The notes under the pieces are model-generated. The model saw only the letters and a program-made list of their open reading frames with translations, ran no database searches and had not been told where the DNA came from. Made by a program: the position numbers and the translations under genes. 64,000 bases of DNA. It comes from Lactifluus volemus (lineage: Eukaryota > Basidiomycota > Agaricomycetes > Russulales > Russulaceae). Positions 9,691-21,126 of this stretch are shown piece after piece (within the stretch, counting starts at the first letter, position 1; every line of letters starts with the position of its first letter). The stretch lies in assembly GCA_022376515.1 (NCBI GenBank), contig WTXI01000072.1, forward strand, positions 1-64,000. The letters are read 5' to 3'.

Positions 9691-11165
9691 CGTCCTTACA
9701 CCAGCGGTGTACGCAGGGCAGAAGCGCCACTTCACTCTGTGCATCCCATCTGCACTGTCCGCGGCCACACCTGTGTCAGCAGCAACATCCAGCAACTCTA
9801 TGTCATCACCATCAGTGGCGCACCTACTGTGCTTTGTTCCCCTTGAGGTGTTACCATTCCTGCCACTCGGATCCAGAATCTGGCTTTGACCTTCCTCTTC
9901 CTTGGGGACCACACTGAGCATGAGCATTGGAGGGACACAGGGGTGTTCATGAGGTGCCTCCGGTCATGACCGGTCAGGTGCACAACCCCACGCCGACTGA
10001 TGAGAGCCACCCGACGGTGGCTGCAACAAAAAGCCAAGATAATAGATAGATGACATCACCTTTGGCCAGGAACTGGAGCGCGAACTGCCATATTGGGTAG
10101 GGTAAGTGTGGGTCCTGGAACAACAACTCATATTACATCTGCAAGCATTTACATACTAGTCACTAGATATAACCACAATGCCTGTACCAGCCATGAATGT
10201 CGGTGAGCGTGATGGTGTACAGAGTTCCAAGAAGGCAATAGTATATGTCAGCAAATGACATGGTTGTCAAGGCGAGGCAAGTCATCAGCAAAAAACTTAA
10301 AACCTAACATGGCTACCGCATTTTGTTATGTAAGGTTAGGGTTTTGGTGCCATTACTATGTGATCACTACGCTATGATGAACATTACATAAGTTACTATA
10401 TTGACATTAGGATTCCAAACATACAGTAGGATATGTTGTGCCTACTAATGTAATTGTAAGGCATGGCAGAATGTCTTGTAAGGGTTGTGAAGGCTACTAA
10501 AATGATACCTAATATTGTACTAGTGTGTTTGTATGCTAATATGTTGACAGTAGGGTGCTCATTGTATGATAGGCTAAATTTTACCTAATAACTCAATTGT
10601 AAGGCGCTGCGGGGCATCTTGTAAGAGCCGGGAAGGCTACTAACATAGTACCTAGGGCAATAGATGGCTCTACTAGTGCTCATTATACAGTAGGTGGAAA
10701 TTTACCTACTAATGCTATTGTAAGGTGCAGTGGGGCCCGGGCATCTTGTAAGAGTTGGGGAGGCTACTTATGTGGTACCAAGGGCGGGAGGTCCAAGTCA
10801 GTGGACAGGCTCACTGTGCTCAACACTTACTTTGCTGGTTTCATGCTGTCTCTCTGATATATGTATGTATGTATCAATATATCAATGTCTGTCGCATCGA
10901 ACCAAGGAGGGAGGAGAAGAGAAGTCAATGTAGCGAGATGAACATATAATATATCATAGGGGGGATTCTGCACCAATCCAAGATACATCTTATGTACCAT
11001 CAAGAACAAAGTATCATCGCATCAGTAGAGAACTAGAACACTAGTCTTTGTACAAACAACAAATATCACACCTCCCTTAACCACAATCATGACATTGTTG
11101 GTCGCGCTCGTGCTGGTACACCTTCCGCAGCAGCAGCTTCTGCACTATCGATCAGCACACATCAC
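9691..11165. other. Gene-free AT-rich region with a degenerate tandem repeat
   Basis: No gene supported. From 10449 to about 10800 three units of about 130-140 bp recur, starting near 10449, 10587 and 10711. Each begins ATTGTAAGG, followed by CATCTTGTAAGAG and GGCTACT. Similar GGCTACTA/TTGCAAG-rich DNA is found at 42440-42960. The function is unknown; it may be a decayed non-coding end of a transposon. Confidence 0.5.
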
Positions 11166-11169
11166 GGTC

Positions 11170-13610
11170 AATTCGCCGTCATTCCCCCAGCAGCAGCCCA
11201 ACCACCACGCACGGCGGCTAACAACAACCGACTCACAGCACCATCCACCCGTCCCAGCTCGACCGTGGCTGATTCCGCAGGTACAAGCGCAGACTTGTGA
11301 GGGGCCACCGACTTTGTCACCGTCTTCCCCGTCCTGGCAACCGAAACTAGACCTTTTAACCTTCTCCTAATCGTATTTTCCTTCTCTAGCGCACGGGGGT
11401 CGCGAGCTCGGCCCACTCCTCCCACATCTTCCACCTCCACAACGTCACCACCATCACCTGCGACGGCGGCGGGGTAGAGTTGAATTTCAGATGCTGTGCT
11501 GCCGTGGCGGCATCGATATTAACGTCGATGTCAATTCAAGCTCGGCGTCACCGGATGTGCACCTTTTTTCCCGTCGCCGCGTAGTGGCAGCGTTGCTTGC
11601 TGCGCCTGGACGGAGAGGAAGGGGCGCTGGCAGCGGGGGCGGGGGCGGCGGTTCGAAGCGGCGGTAGCGGGTACAAACCTTGTGTGGTTATTCTAATTCT
11701 TCTGATGTTGTTGTTGTTGTTGTTGTGGTAGTGGTGGGGCTGCAGTTGCGCTCTCAGGTGAAGCTGCGAGGAAGAGGATCCTGCTCAGCGGACCAGGTTT
11801 GGCAGGCAAGTACGTGTGCGTCTAGTTGCGCGCCAGCGGCTTGGCGAGCGGGAACGGCCGTGGTGGTGGCGGCATCGGTGGGCTCTACTTTTGTGGTTCG
11901 CTACTAGTAGGGACCGGGAGGACAACCTCTTCCAAAGTCCATGTTCCTCTGACGGTAGAGGATAGCGATGGGAACGGAGGTGTCGTTGATGGGAATAGAA
12001 GAAGCGGTGCAGATGGCATTACAAGGGAGGCATCGTGTGGTGGCAGACGTGACTCTGGTGAAGGTGGTTGCAGGACAAAGGAGGTTGGCAGAAGCGAAGT
12101 CGGCACGGTCGAGGGAATCACTTCTGTTGCAAAGGATGCCTCGACGTGCTTGCTGGTTAAGTGTCTAGGACGGGAGCCAGAGGCGAGTCGCTTCGCAGAC
12201 GCAGATGCAGATGACCTCTTGAATCCTGATGGAGACTTTTGGGCTAACTTCGCCTTGCGGGTCTTGCGGGGTGAAAGGCGAGATAGCCCAGGTTGTGGTG
12301 GTGGGGACGGCGCCGGCGCCAGCGCAGGTTTCGCTCGGGCGAGCGCTGGGAGCACCCTGGTTAGACTAGAAAGGCAAAATAATGGTGAGCGTGAGCACTG
12401 CACACGCAGGGCGAGAGGAAAGAACGTACGGTGAGCTCGGATTACCCTACTACCATTACATGCTGGGTATCCGACTCATCGGTTGGAGGAAGGTGAGGCC
12501 AAGTTGTCATGTACCGCAGGCACACTTTCAAATGTCATCGACACCCGACTCGCACGCGCGACTGGCTTCCTCTCCGCCTTGGTTTTCTCTTCGTGCGCGA
12601 CGTCAGCCCTTTCTTTACCATTCTTTCAGACACGACTCACTCAGTTCATCGCGTAGCGCCGCTATCGTGCTCCGCAGCTCCGCAACTCCTCGATCTCCCA
12701 TTTATGCGCCTTCGCGTCCGACTCGGCCACCTTCTTTGCCAAGTCGGCTAGCGAAATGTGCGGTTTCGGGTCCGAGCCTGATGCGATAGTAGTAACAACT
12801 TCAGAACCAGCCCTTGAGTATTGTGAGCGCATCGTGAAGCGAAGTAAGCAGCGCGCTGAGTCGTTCAAAGGCTGTGTCGGGCGCGCCGAGTGGAAACAGA
12901 TCGACCGTAGCCAACGGAGCAGGCTATCTCCTTTCAGCGGCCAGATCTCTCAAGACCAAAAAAAGGTAAGGCAAACACGTACGACTTCCAGATCGTCCGG
13001 GTCTGCACTGACCATCTTGTGCAGGATTTTGTTCACTGTGTTGGCAGTATCCACAACCAATGCCCTGGGTTCCACATTCTCGTCCCTAAGCAGCTTGCAC
13101 GTCTTTTCCGCTTCCTCGAGCGCCGACTCGGCGAGCCCTTTACCGGGCACGGCGCAGCCTTGCCGTCCTCGTCTCCCAAGGCCAACGCGTTGGCCGGTTG
13201 CGTGCTGATCCCGCTGGGGAATTTGGCAATCTTGAGTTGCAAGTCGGCCAATTTTGACCAGCATTCGCGAATCGCTTCGATATCCTTGTCGCGATTCTTG
13301 AGTTCTGCGACGTGCGTGGCGCGCAGCGCCTGTAATGACGAACGTGCGCGCTGCAGATCCGCCATCGTTTGCTTGTGCGCCCCTTTGGCTTGCTGTCGCA
13401 CGTGATTGGCAATCCTAAAATACATTCCAAGACACGTGGGATTTCAGAAAAGAGGAGGAAAGTTGAGTGCTACAAGACTCACGTCAGCTCGCGCTCGGCA
13501 AAATCAAGAATCTCCTTTGCCAAGTCATGCATTGTGCGTAGACGTTCGTGGTCATATGAGAGTGCCTGGCTTGTCGACGCAGTCGAGCTTGAAGCTATGT
13601 GGAGGTAGCC
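11170..13610 (-). pseudogene. 5'-truncated, decayed ADIP-domain gene
   Basis: The minus strand reads as a fungal protein of the afadin/alpha-actinin-binding (ADIP) domain family, which has centrosome/spindle-associated coiled coils. The exon near 13600-13490 (ALSYDHERLRTMHDLAKE) is followed by an intron with GTGAGT/TTTTAG borders. Then comes a long coiled coil (QQAKGAHKQTMADLQRARSS, ELKNRDKDIEAIRECWSKL), a helix around 13090-12970, and a Ser/Pro-rich C-terminal tail (about 12400-11690) with short motifs such as PFPLAKPLAR and AKPGPLSRILFL. A frame change near 13140 and a stop near 11825 break it. The N-terminal part is missing: at about 13600 the sequence switches to fatty acid synthase. The family name is from memory of the pattern. 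Confidence 0.65.
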
Positions 13611-16468
13611 TTCTCTTTGTCGTGCGGAATGTCGCCTTGGCGGGGGTCACGCGTCAAGTAGCGAGAGTAGAGGTTAATTTGCTGGTGGGCGAATTCATAC
13701 TGCTCAGCTTGGAACTTGAGGAATTCCTCGCTGTTCATCACAGCACTTCCAGGAGAGCCTCCGGCACCACTGCCGGAACCACCGGTAGAAAGAATGATGC
13801 CTACACGCTGAGCGTAGACTTGTGCAGCGGTGTCGAACCAAGCTTTGCCCTCGGACTCTGAGCCCAGGTGCTTGGCGGGCTCCATGGTAGTAGCAATCAG
13901 TAGCACGGCGTCGGCGCATTGGGGACCCAAGCCCCATGCCTTTGAGAGGTGAGCTTTCGCACTTGAGATGTTGAAACCACCGGGCATCTTGCCACCAATT
14001 GTACGCGACACGAGACTAGTGGAATACTTCCCGAGATTGCCGGAGTGAGCAGGCGCGCAAGGGCAGCGCCAAGTTCCTCGAGTGGCAGCCCCTCGCCCTT
14101 ATCAGGCGCCAATGAAAACTCGCCCTGAAGGTCGCCCATAATCTCATTGTGAAGGGTCAACTTGCCGTTAGAGAGATCCCTTATAGACTTGGAGAGAGGG
14201 ATCCCGCTGAGTTGCTTCTTTAACTTTTGCGAGACAATCGCAGCAAGGATGTCGACAGCACGGATCGGAGTGTCTGCGATGGTAACAGCAGGACCGGCGG
14301 CAGCTGGAGTAGCGGTAGCAACTGCGACTGGCACACTTGGTAGTAGAGTTGGTGCTGGAGGTGCAGTTCACTGGCTGCGTCTGATTCAGATGTTACCCCA
14401 AGGTCATCTTCGAACTGATAATAGTTCTCCTTCTGATGCTTTGAAGCACAGAATACTCGATGGACAATGCTAGTTGAGTCATCCTTCGCCTCGTATTTGG
14501 CCCTGAGGGTGCGTACAGCCATACCAGTGAGATTTGGGGATGGGCCAATCTGCTCAAACCTGTACTGTCCGAAGAATAGATCTTGGGTTCGATCCAGCAC
14601 ACGGGAGAAGCAAAATGGTAAAGATAGCAGCCCGACTAGCAGAACCCAGGTGAGCTTCTGCCGTTGCTCGCGGGCATCCCAGTGTTCTTCATCCCACTTG
14701 CGAATAACTTTCGAGAGTCATGGAGATGATGTGCGGTTACAGGTGAGTTCGGCATAGGCCTTGTTGATGGCGAAGGGCGATGCGATTAAGTTGGGGATAT
14801 AGACGCCTTCGAGAAGCGACGGGTCCAGGAGAGTGGATGGGATTTTCTTCGAGAGGTCCAAAAGGTCATTTAGATTGAGCGAGAGCGAAAAGCAAACCTA
14901 CACTCACTTGCACGGAAGGGAATGACGCCAGACCAGAGGTAACGGGAGTGGAAAGGAACATCAATCCCTGCGAGAGGGATAGTGGCGAGATCACGTTCAA
15001 GCACGATATAACCTTCGGTCTTTTGCTTTTCGAGGGCATAGTCGTAGCAGTTGTTGACGATGTCCTTCAGCATATCCTTAACTTTAGCGAGACCAAATTT
15101 CTCGGTCAGCTGGACAGCGATAGTGAGCGTGATGAATGACCAGAAATCTAAGAATACATGCCTTAGTGATATCGACCTTCTGCACCTTGAGATAATTGAG
15201 GACGTTCGTCAAAGTTTGCAATGCGACAAACTCGCCAGCACAGACGTATTGTTGGCCCTGGTATCGATCAGCAGCCATATAGCAACATAAAAATGGTGAC
15301 GCACCTCGACGTCGAAATGCAGTCTCTGAAGTTGGAGATGGTATCTACGACCTCGCGGAGGGTCGCATCATCGAACGTCTGGCTAACTAACTGGGATTGA
15401 CGGCACACATGGCATAGTTCGAGCGGCTCGGCTCGTCACGTTCGACAGCACACTGCATGGTCAGACCGCGGTAAAAGACATCATCGACGAGGAATTGGGC
15501 AAGATATCAGCAACCGAGGCGAGAGCAGAGAACTCGCCCAGTGAGTGGCCAGCGAAAGCGGCGTCAGGCTGGACGAAGCCTTTCGAGCGCATATCCTCGA
15601 ATGCAGCACGTGACATAATGACAAGGGCAATCTGCGCAAACTGGGTAGCGAAAAGAAGAGCTTTTGGATGAATGAAAGTGTGTTGAAGGGCGCGGACGTT
15701 TATATCGGCGAACAACGGGAGTCTTGATGTTGCCAGCTCGATCTATCGTGTCATAGGTCATCTCCATATATCGCTCACGGATGGCTTGGCCCTTGATACC
15801 ACCGAAGTGGATGGTCTTCGTCTTAGGGTTCTCTCGGACAATCTCCAATAGAAAATCCATAGGCAGAGATCAAGTGTGCGTCGGCAGAGTCCCAGACGGC
15901 ACGGGCAGCAGGAGAGGAGTTATACAACTCCATACCCATACCCTGCTCCTGCGAACCTTGGCCGGTAAATGCATAGACAGTGGGCAGCTGCGTGACCTCA
16001 GCAGTTCCCTCAAGAACCATCCCACCGTGCTGGTTGATGGTGGTAACACCGACGACAAAGTTGCCATCGTGCATAGCGGTATATCTGATTCTGACGGTAA
16101 GTTCGCCTCCGGGAAGGACCATTCCGACGAAATTGACGTTGTAACTAGAAGGAAGTAAGTCACCGTCGTCCTCCATCAAGAAATTTGTGTAATCACTTGT
16201 ACTAGTACACGCGATCTGGGATGCCCAAGGACGACAGTCTCCACGTAGCGCCGAGCAGCAGCACTGGAGAACATGCCGTGAGTAATCGTACCCGGCAATG
16301 GGTACAAGGAAAAGTAGGGATTCGTGTGAATGGGGTCAAAGTCCCCCGAGACCTTTGAATAAGGTTCGTTGGTGGATAGTGGATGGTAGACGGAAGGATT
16401 TGCGCTTGACGTAAGATGATATCGAGCGCCGACTTGGCTGATCCATGCCGTTGAAGGTAAGTCATGAC
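13600..16468 (-). pseudogene. Fatty acid synthase fragment (DH-MPT-ACP-KR start)
   Basis: The minus strand carries the middle of a fungal type I fatty acid synthase. In order: the end of the MaoC-like dehydratase (SGDFDPIHTNPYF, 16370-16330), the malonyl/palmitoyl transferase with FTGQGSQ (about 15960) and the active-site motif GHSLGE (15550), its C-terminal part (VPFHSRYLW; PNLIASPF), the FAS alpha N-terminus (IGPSPNLTGMA), the acyl carrier domain (14300-14060), and the beginning of the ketoreductase (MEPAKHLGSE) down to about 13605. MPT and ACP parts are contiguous, as in fused beta-alpha synthases. Several frame changes and stops make it non-functional. In the ACP the phosphopantetheine Ser is replaced: GGKS in the family, NGKL here. 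Both gene ends are absent. Confidence 0.9.
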
Positions 16469-16469
16469 G

Positions 16470-16965
16470 GGAGCTAGCCCCAGCTATCCCACGGTCATGG
16501 ACCCACAAGCGGTTTCGGGAAGCGATTTCTTTTTTTTTTCCTCCGAGTCTTTCCGAGTCCCACACGCGCAACTCTTTCGCTCCTCCTCTGCCTCATACAT
16601 AGTTCACATCACCCGCCGCTCAACTGCACCTCTATCATTCTGGCAATTTTAACTCTACCGTCTCACAAACTTCCATCACTCCGCACAGAACCATTCTTGG
16701 GTTACCTCGACACGCTGTCTGGTGACTTCGGGGTGGATTGTCTGTTGCACCCCCTCTTTCCGTCCTGCGTATTCAAGTCCTTGGCTGCGAGTCACTTCCC
16801 TGGTTCCCCTTTCCGCACAAATCTCATCTGGAGCAGGATCGACGCCTTGTCTTCTTGCCTCTGGTGATTTTATTTGTTGCCCCCCCCCCCTACCCTGGCT
16901 GTTTCCTGGGTTTTCCCCCCTCGTGTCCTGCACGGCGTCAAATTTTTCCTTGCTACGGCTGTGAA
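16470..16965 (+). promoter_or_regulatory. Leader module shared with the Plavaka transposase gene
   Basis: This stretch directly upstream of the gene at 17047 aligns by eye, with gaps, to the reverse complement of about 36275-35840, which lies directly upstream of the transposase start at 35778. Shared blocks include CTATCCCACGGTCA, CCGAGTCT, ATAGTTCACATCACC, CACAGAACCATTC and GTTCCCCTTTCCGCACAAAT. In both cases the protein starts 60-90 bp after the shared part. A weaker third match lies at about 36875-36960 upstream of the PRP8 fragment. It probably holds a promoter and 5' UTR. Confidence 0.6.
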
Positions 16966-17046
16966 TATTTTTTTCTTTCTTTTTCCCGGTATGTATTCGT
17001 CAATACTTTGTGTGATCGCTAGGCTGAAAGTAAGAGTAGTAATTTC

Positions 17047-19079
17047 ATGTCCTCTCCTCAACCCCCGTCTGTACCGTATGAATTCTGGGCTCCTGCTGAT
17101 GACTGGCGTCCAGGCCATGTCATGCTGGCTGCCAATGTTGACTTCATCCCCTCTGCCCCGCCGCGGACCGCTCCTGTTATCAGGGTTGATGGCTTGTGGG
17201 GTGAGCATGAATGGACGCTCTACCCGCAGCCATATCACGATAAATTTCCTTATCTCCCGTGGATTCCTCTCCCCCCTCGCAACTCCCTTTGTAACGTCCT
17301 TCGCTGTGCGGTGGACAAGACGATGTGGCGGCCTCACCCCTCCAAAACCAACACACATCTTGTCCGGCCTGATGTGCTGGATGACATCAGAGGCGGCTTG
17401 AAGGCTGCTAAGGCTGTGGTAGCAATACCTTTCCATGAAATCATAACTTCCCCTTCCCCTTCTTTTTCATCTGTCCAGCATCCGCAACAAGCTTACATCC
17501 GGGCCTTTGAGGCCGTCGATCGTCTTGAACGCGAGTTTGAAGCTTGGCGAGACTTTGTGGAAGTCTTCAGGAATGTCCAGCGTTCCCTCATTGAACTCTT
17601 TGCCTTTGCCGATTGGTGGGCAGAGGTCAACTCAAAATCTGGACCCTCTTTTCGTGCACCCACGCGGGGTGCAATATTCAACGATGCAAATCTTTATGCC
17701 AGCCATGTGTACCGGTCACTCGCCTCCTTCCTCCTCATCCCCTCTACCACCTACTCTTTGGATCCACAGAAGCAGGTTGAACTGTCACCACGCTCCCTGT
17801 CAAAGTCAGAACCGATGGCGCCTGACCCCCTGCGCCACTCCCTACCCCACTGGTACTATCCTCCGGATGTGGAGGATATTGCAGATTTCGAGACGGCCGC
17901 TCGGGATATGCCAGTCGCTTGGACTTCTTCAACCCAACTAAAGGCCACAAGCGACGCTTGGACAAAGTGGAGAATCGGCACCACGATGAGGGTAAGTTAG
18001 TACCCTTTTCTTCACCCACTTCTCACACTCATATCTTTTCCACAGCTGGCCGGCAAGCGAAAAAGGCCAAAGAATGGCAAGCTGCTCACCCTGACCCTTC
18101 CAACAACCTGGAGCTGCGCCGCATCAAGGATGTAAAATCTGCGCCAGCCTGGTTTCCCAAACGACAGCAGATATGGGATCACGCAATGCTTCATGTCAAT
18201 ACCTTGAATCTTGCCCGGGCACAGTCACCACGCCGCTTTACATTCCCACCACTCCACCTCTTCTGGGGTGCTAACGAAGAGAACCAGCGGACATTTTACT
18301 ACCACTATCTCCTTCTGCGCGGTAAACTTTTAAGGCGTCCAGTGAATGGATTGCCGGGCCTTACTACCACGGAGTGGAAGTCCATTCTAGGTAACACCTA
18401 TTGGAAGTCAATGTGGCCCAAGCCAGATGCAAATCACCCCTCGCATACATCAAGCTTTGATCCCACCAAGTTCTGGATCTACGGCGGGCCCCTATGCTTT
18501 GGTGATGTAATGAGTGCCCTCATTACTGACACTGTGTTCAATCCCACTGATTTGCTTGATTGCCGCTGCAATGTTGAGATGGAGACCGCCGATAATGTCG
18601 AAATCCGTCAGACCATCCTCTACAACCTCAACTTGAATCATGCAATGGAAGAGATCAAGGAAATGGATCGCCTCCAGTTTCCACTGGATCAACAAAAGCG
18701 ATGGGATCATCAGGGTCGAGGGACCTCCGTTGAGGGGATGACAGACATGTGGGGCCCAATCCGGAATGGAGGCGTCAAGTCGACATTTTTTGAGGACAAG
18801 CAGGCATGGAGAACCTGGCTGCGCTGCCTGAGGAAAGTGGTAATGGAGTGGGATGGGTTTGATGCCTGGGATTGGGGCGGTTTTACGGATGTGAGGACCA
18901 TGGGGATTAACAAACTTTCACAGGAGGACTTTTACAGATTTGCCCTGCGTCTCCTTACTTTTTTCATCCAGACATTTGTTACACGTCTCGGTTACTACCC
19001 TTCCCCGCTGTTACATCCCCCCATACTTGCTGGACCCAGGTGCCCGATGCACAGAAAGAAATTCGCAACAGGACTTTGA
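17047..19079 (+). CDS. Conserved many-copy hypothetical protein, with an apparent frameshift
   Basis: Two exons, 17047-17991 and 18046-19079, with a GTAAGT/CCACAG intron. The protein would be about 660 residues. The N-terminal part has AYIRAFEAVDRLEREFEAW and FVEVFRNVQRSLIELFAF. The C-terminal part has WKSILGNTYWKSMWPKPD, CRCNVEMETADNVEIRQ, WDGFDAWDWGGFTDVRTMG and ends CPMHRKKFATGL. I recall this architecture from uncharacterised Agaricomycete proteins present in many copies; no function is known to me. The reading frame shifts by one base near 17922: the frame starting at the ATG runs to 18000, but exon 2 continues only in the frame that opens before 17919. No intron fits there, so this copy may be inactive. 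Confidence 0.6.
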
Positions 19080-19125
19080 TGCGCTACATAAGTTGACATG
19101 CTGTATATTTTGTTCCTAATCACAG

Positions 19126-19545
19126 ACCTTTCTTACCTCGATCCGCCAAATGTTGTGCACCAACTTAAGGCCGCCGATGCAAAAAATCCGGCACTAGAGG
19201 GTTACATTAGCGATGCGCAGATGTTGATCACTCAACGCTTGCTGATTACTAACGTATTTATCGTTTCTCCCATTCTGCGGAATCTATCGTAAGTCATTTC
19301 CTTTCTTCCCCTTCCCGTATTTTGGCTAGTCTCTGACGTTGCTCTCTGTTACTGCCGATCTCAATTCACACCACCGCTCCCAATCCAATGGGCCTCTTTA
19401 CATTCTACCACCCTCTTCGGCCGTCTTGCAAGCTCCGGATTGCCGCTCGCTCCAGGTGCACGTGCCACGACACACTGTGCCTCGGCATTGACGGTGATTG
19501 GCCAATTTACTGCGGCCTTGCGTGATAATAAGATTCCTTAGATCC
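19126..19545 (+). pseudogene. Exon-like gene fragment of unknown origin
   Basis: About 55 codons (19127-19290) read LDPPNVVHQLKAADAKNP and ITNVFIVSPILRNLS between an AG acceptor and a GTAAGT donor. After an intron-like gap a second stretch near 19390-19540 reads WASLHSTTLFGRLASSGLPL and ATTHCASALTVIGQF. The composition and splice signals look like two consecutive exons of a real gene, but neither a start nor the rest of the gene is present. I do not recognise the family. Confidence 0.35.
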
Positions 19546-20185
19546 GTCTGTCTGCTAGTAACCGAGGCGGCAACTACAGGATGTCATACATAAAAAGGTT
19601 TGGACGGTGTACTAGTAGTGGTGATTAATCATGAGTCGCCATCATTCCACCCCTCCACTGAACCCTCCCAGTCAGACTCGAGAGAACTCACCCTTGAAAG
19701 ACCCTGACATCGGTCTTGAACCTTGTTACGCGTGTGGTGGTGCGGGATATTACAATCGCTATTATGTCCCAAGCAGCAGTCAGTCCGAGGCGGGAAATGC
19801 CACACCGGTACGACACACTGAGGTAGGACCAAACCTTTCTACAGATTGTTGTTCTAATCATCCCTTTGCCAGAAATTGAAGCGAGACCAAGAGCAAGACT
19901 TTGAAAGCAGTGACGACCACGCACCAAAGAGGAAGCGCGTTACTGTTGACGAAGTCGACTTGGACACACTGACGAGGGAGATTACCAAGCAGTGTGTTGC
20001 AGGGTTGAAGGCGTATTTTGAAAAGGAAGCCATGGGTACTGTTACGGTTATGCGGGCCGCCCGGCCCATTTCTTACTGTTTTCCGTCTGATTTTCGACTT
20101 GTGTTGTGACCTAGGATCCCTTTCTTTGGCCAGCCCCCTTTGTTCCGCTTCTAGGGGCTGTGTGTTGCCGTTTTGAACGTGTATT

Positions 20186-20284
20186 TGACTCAGGGATCAT
20201 GACTCAAATCTTGAGTCAGCGTTCTTGACTCAGACCTTGAGTCAGACGCACTGAGTCAGTTCTTGAGTCATCAGAACTGACTCA
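20186..20284. promoter_or_regulatory. Array of eight TGA(C/G)TCA bZIP sites, 5' LTR
   Basis: Eight exact copies of TGACTCA or TGAGTCA within 99 bp of U3, about 75 bp upstream of the TATA box. This heptamer is the consensus for Gcn4/AP-1 type bZIP factors. Such an array should make the element respond to a host bZIP activator, for example amino-acid or stress signalling. The regulator is inferred, not shown. Confidence 0.8.
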
Positions 20285-20358
20285 GGTCCTTAGTCAATAG
20301 TCTTGACTTCGCTACTGTACTGTGACCTTTGTAGGATAGTTGGCTGGCCCTCTGTACG

Positions 20359-20403
20359 CATAAATAGGGCCCTGTAGACGAGCTAAAGCCCCAGCTTCAG
20401 CTT
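20359..20403 (+). promoter_or_regulatory. LTR core promoter and predicted RNA 5' end
   Basis: TATA-like CATAAATAG at about 20359-20368, followed 32 bases after TAAATA by AGCTTCAGCTT (20393-20403). This 11-mer is the exact complement of the primer-binding site at 20976-20986, so the transcript probably starts at or very near 20393. Confidence 0.6.
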
Positions 20404-20975
20404 CGTCTAGAATCGCAATTCATTGTCTCCTGCTCACACTCGCATCGCATCTTCCTCCTCTCTTCTTGTGAATCCCCTCTTCGTACCTTGATCTAGGTAC
20501 TTCGCGCCACGATCAGACATCTGTGAACTTGTTCCATTTCCGTGTAACAAGTCCCCAGACGCCTGAACCCTAATACGAACGCGCTGTGAGAAGTAGTCCC
20601 CACTTCTCACCCCGCGTCCGCCCTCGAACCTTAGTTCAACCTCTCACGAGTGTCCTTGGAAGGCGAGCATCTCTTGCATTCCAAATACACTCGCGCCCGT
20701 GTTGCGGTTGAACCTACACATCGTCATTAACTCATCTGCCACCGTCTATCCCTTTTGGGAACGGTAACTCCGACCATCGCGTGCGCCGGCCGCTAGTCCG
20801 TTTCACGCGATACAGACACCCAGAGTTCGCACAGTCAAGTCTACTCCCTGCGGGACCTTGCCTGTGTGTGCTAGAATCGACTATTTGGTGTTGCTAGTCT
20901 TGTCCGACTCGCCGCAGCAAATAGCCAACCAGAACGACGCTCACTTCGAGCCACGGTCCCTGCGAACCGTGACAT

Positions 20976-20986
20976 AAGCTGAAGCT
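20976..20986 (+). promoter_or_regulatory. Self-complementary primer-binding site
   Basis: AAGCTGAAGCT begins one base after the 5' LTR and is the exact reverse complement of 20393-20403 in the LTR. I see no tRNA 3'-end complement (the usual TGG start is absent). In Tf1-type elements the first 11 bases of the RNA fold back on the primer site and are cut to prime cDNA synthesis; position, length and complementarity all fit that mechanism. Confidence 0.65.
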
Positions 20987-21126
20987 CCTACCCCTCCACT
21001 TCTTCGTCATAAGAAGTGTACCCCGAACGAACCAGACCGTTGCCCACTTTCTTTTCAGGCCGAGAAAGTGTGTGCCAGAGTGCACAGAAATTTTTCGTTC
21101 CTCTTGCTAGAGTGAACAACTTATAG

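Larger units (their letters stand above)
20040..20974 (+). repeat. 5' LTR
   Basis: Begins TGTTACGG and ends CCGTGACA. It differs from the 3' LTR by one missing C in the GCCGG(C)CGC run near 20790, a G/A difference near 20150 and a C/T difference at 20938. The predicted RNA start is near 20393. Confidence 0.96.

Noticed and set aside
14575..14595. GGTTCGATCC, like a tRNA B box
   Set aside because: It lies inside the FAS-derived sequence on the coding strand's complement, with no A box or acceptor stem.
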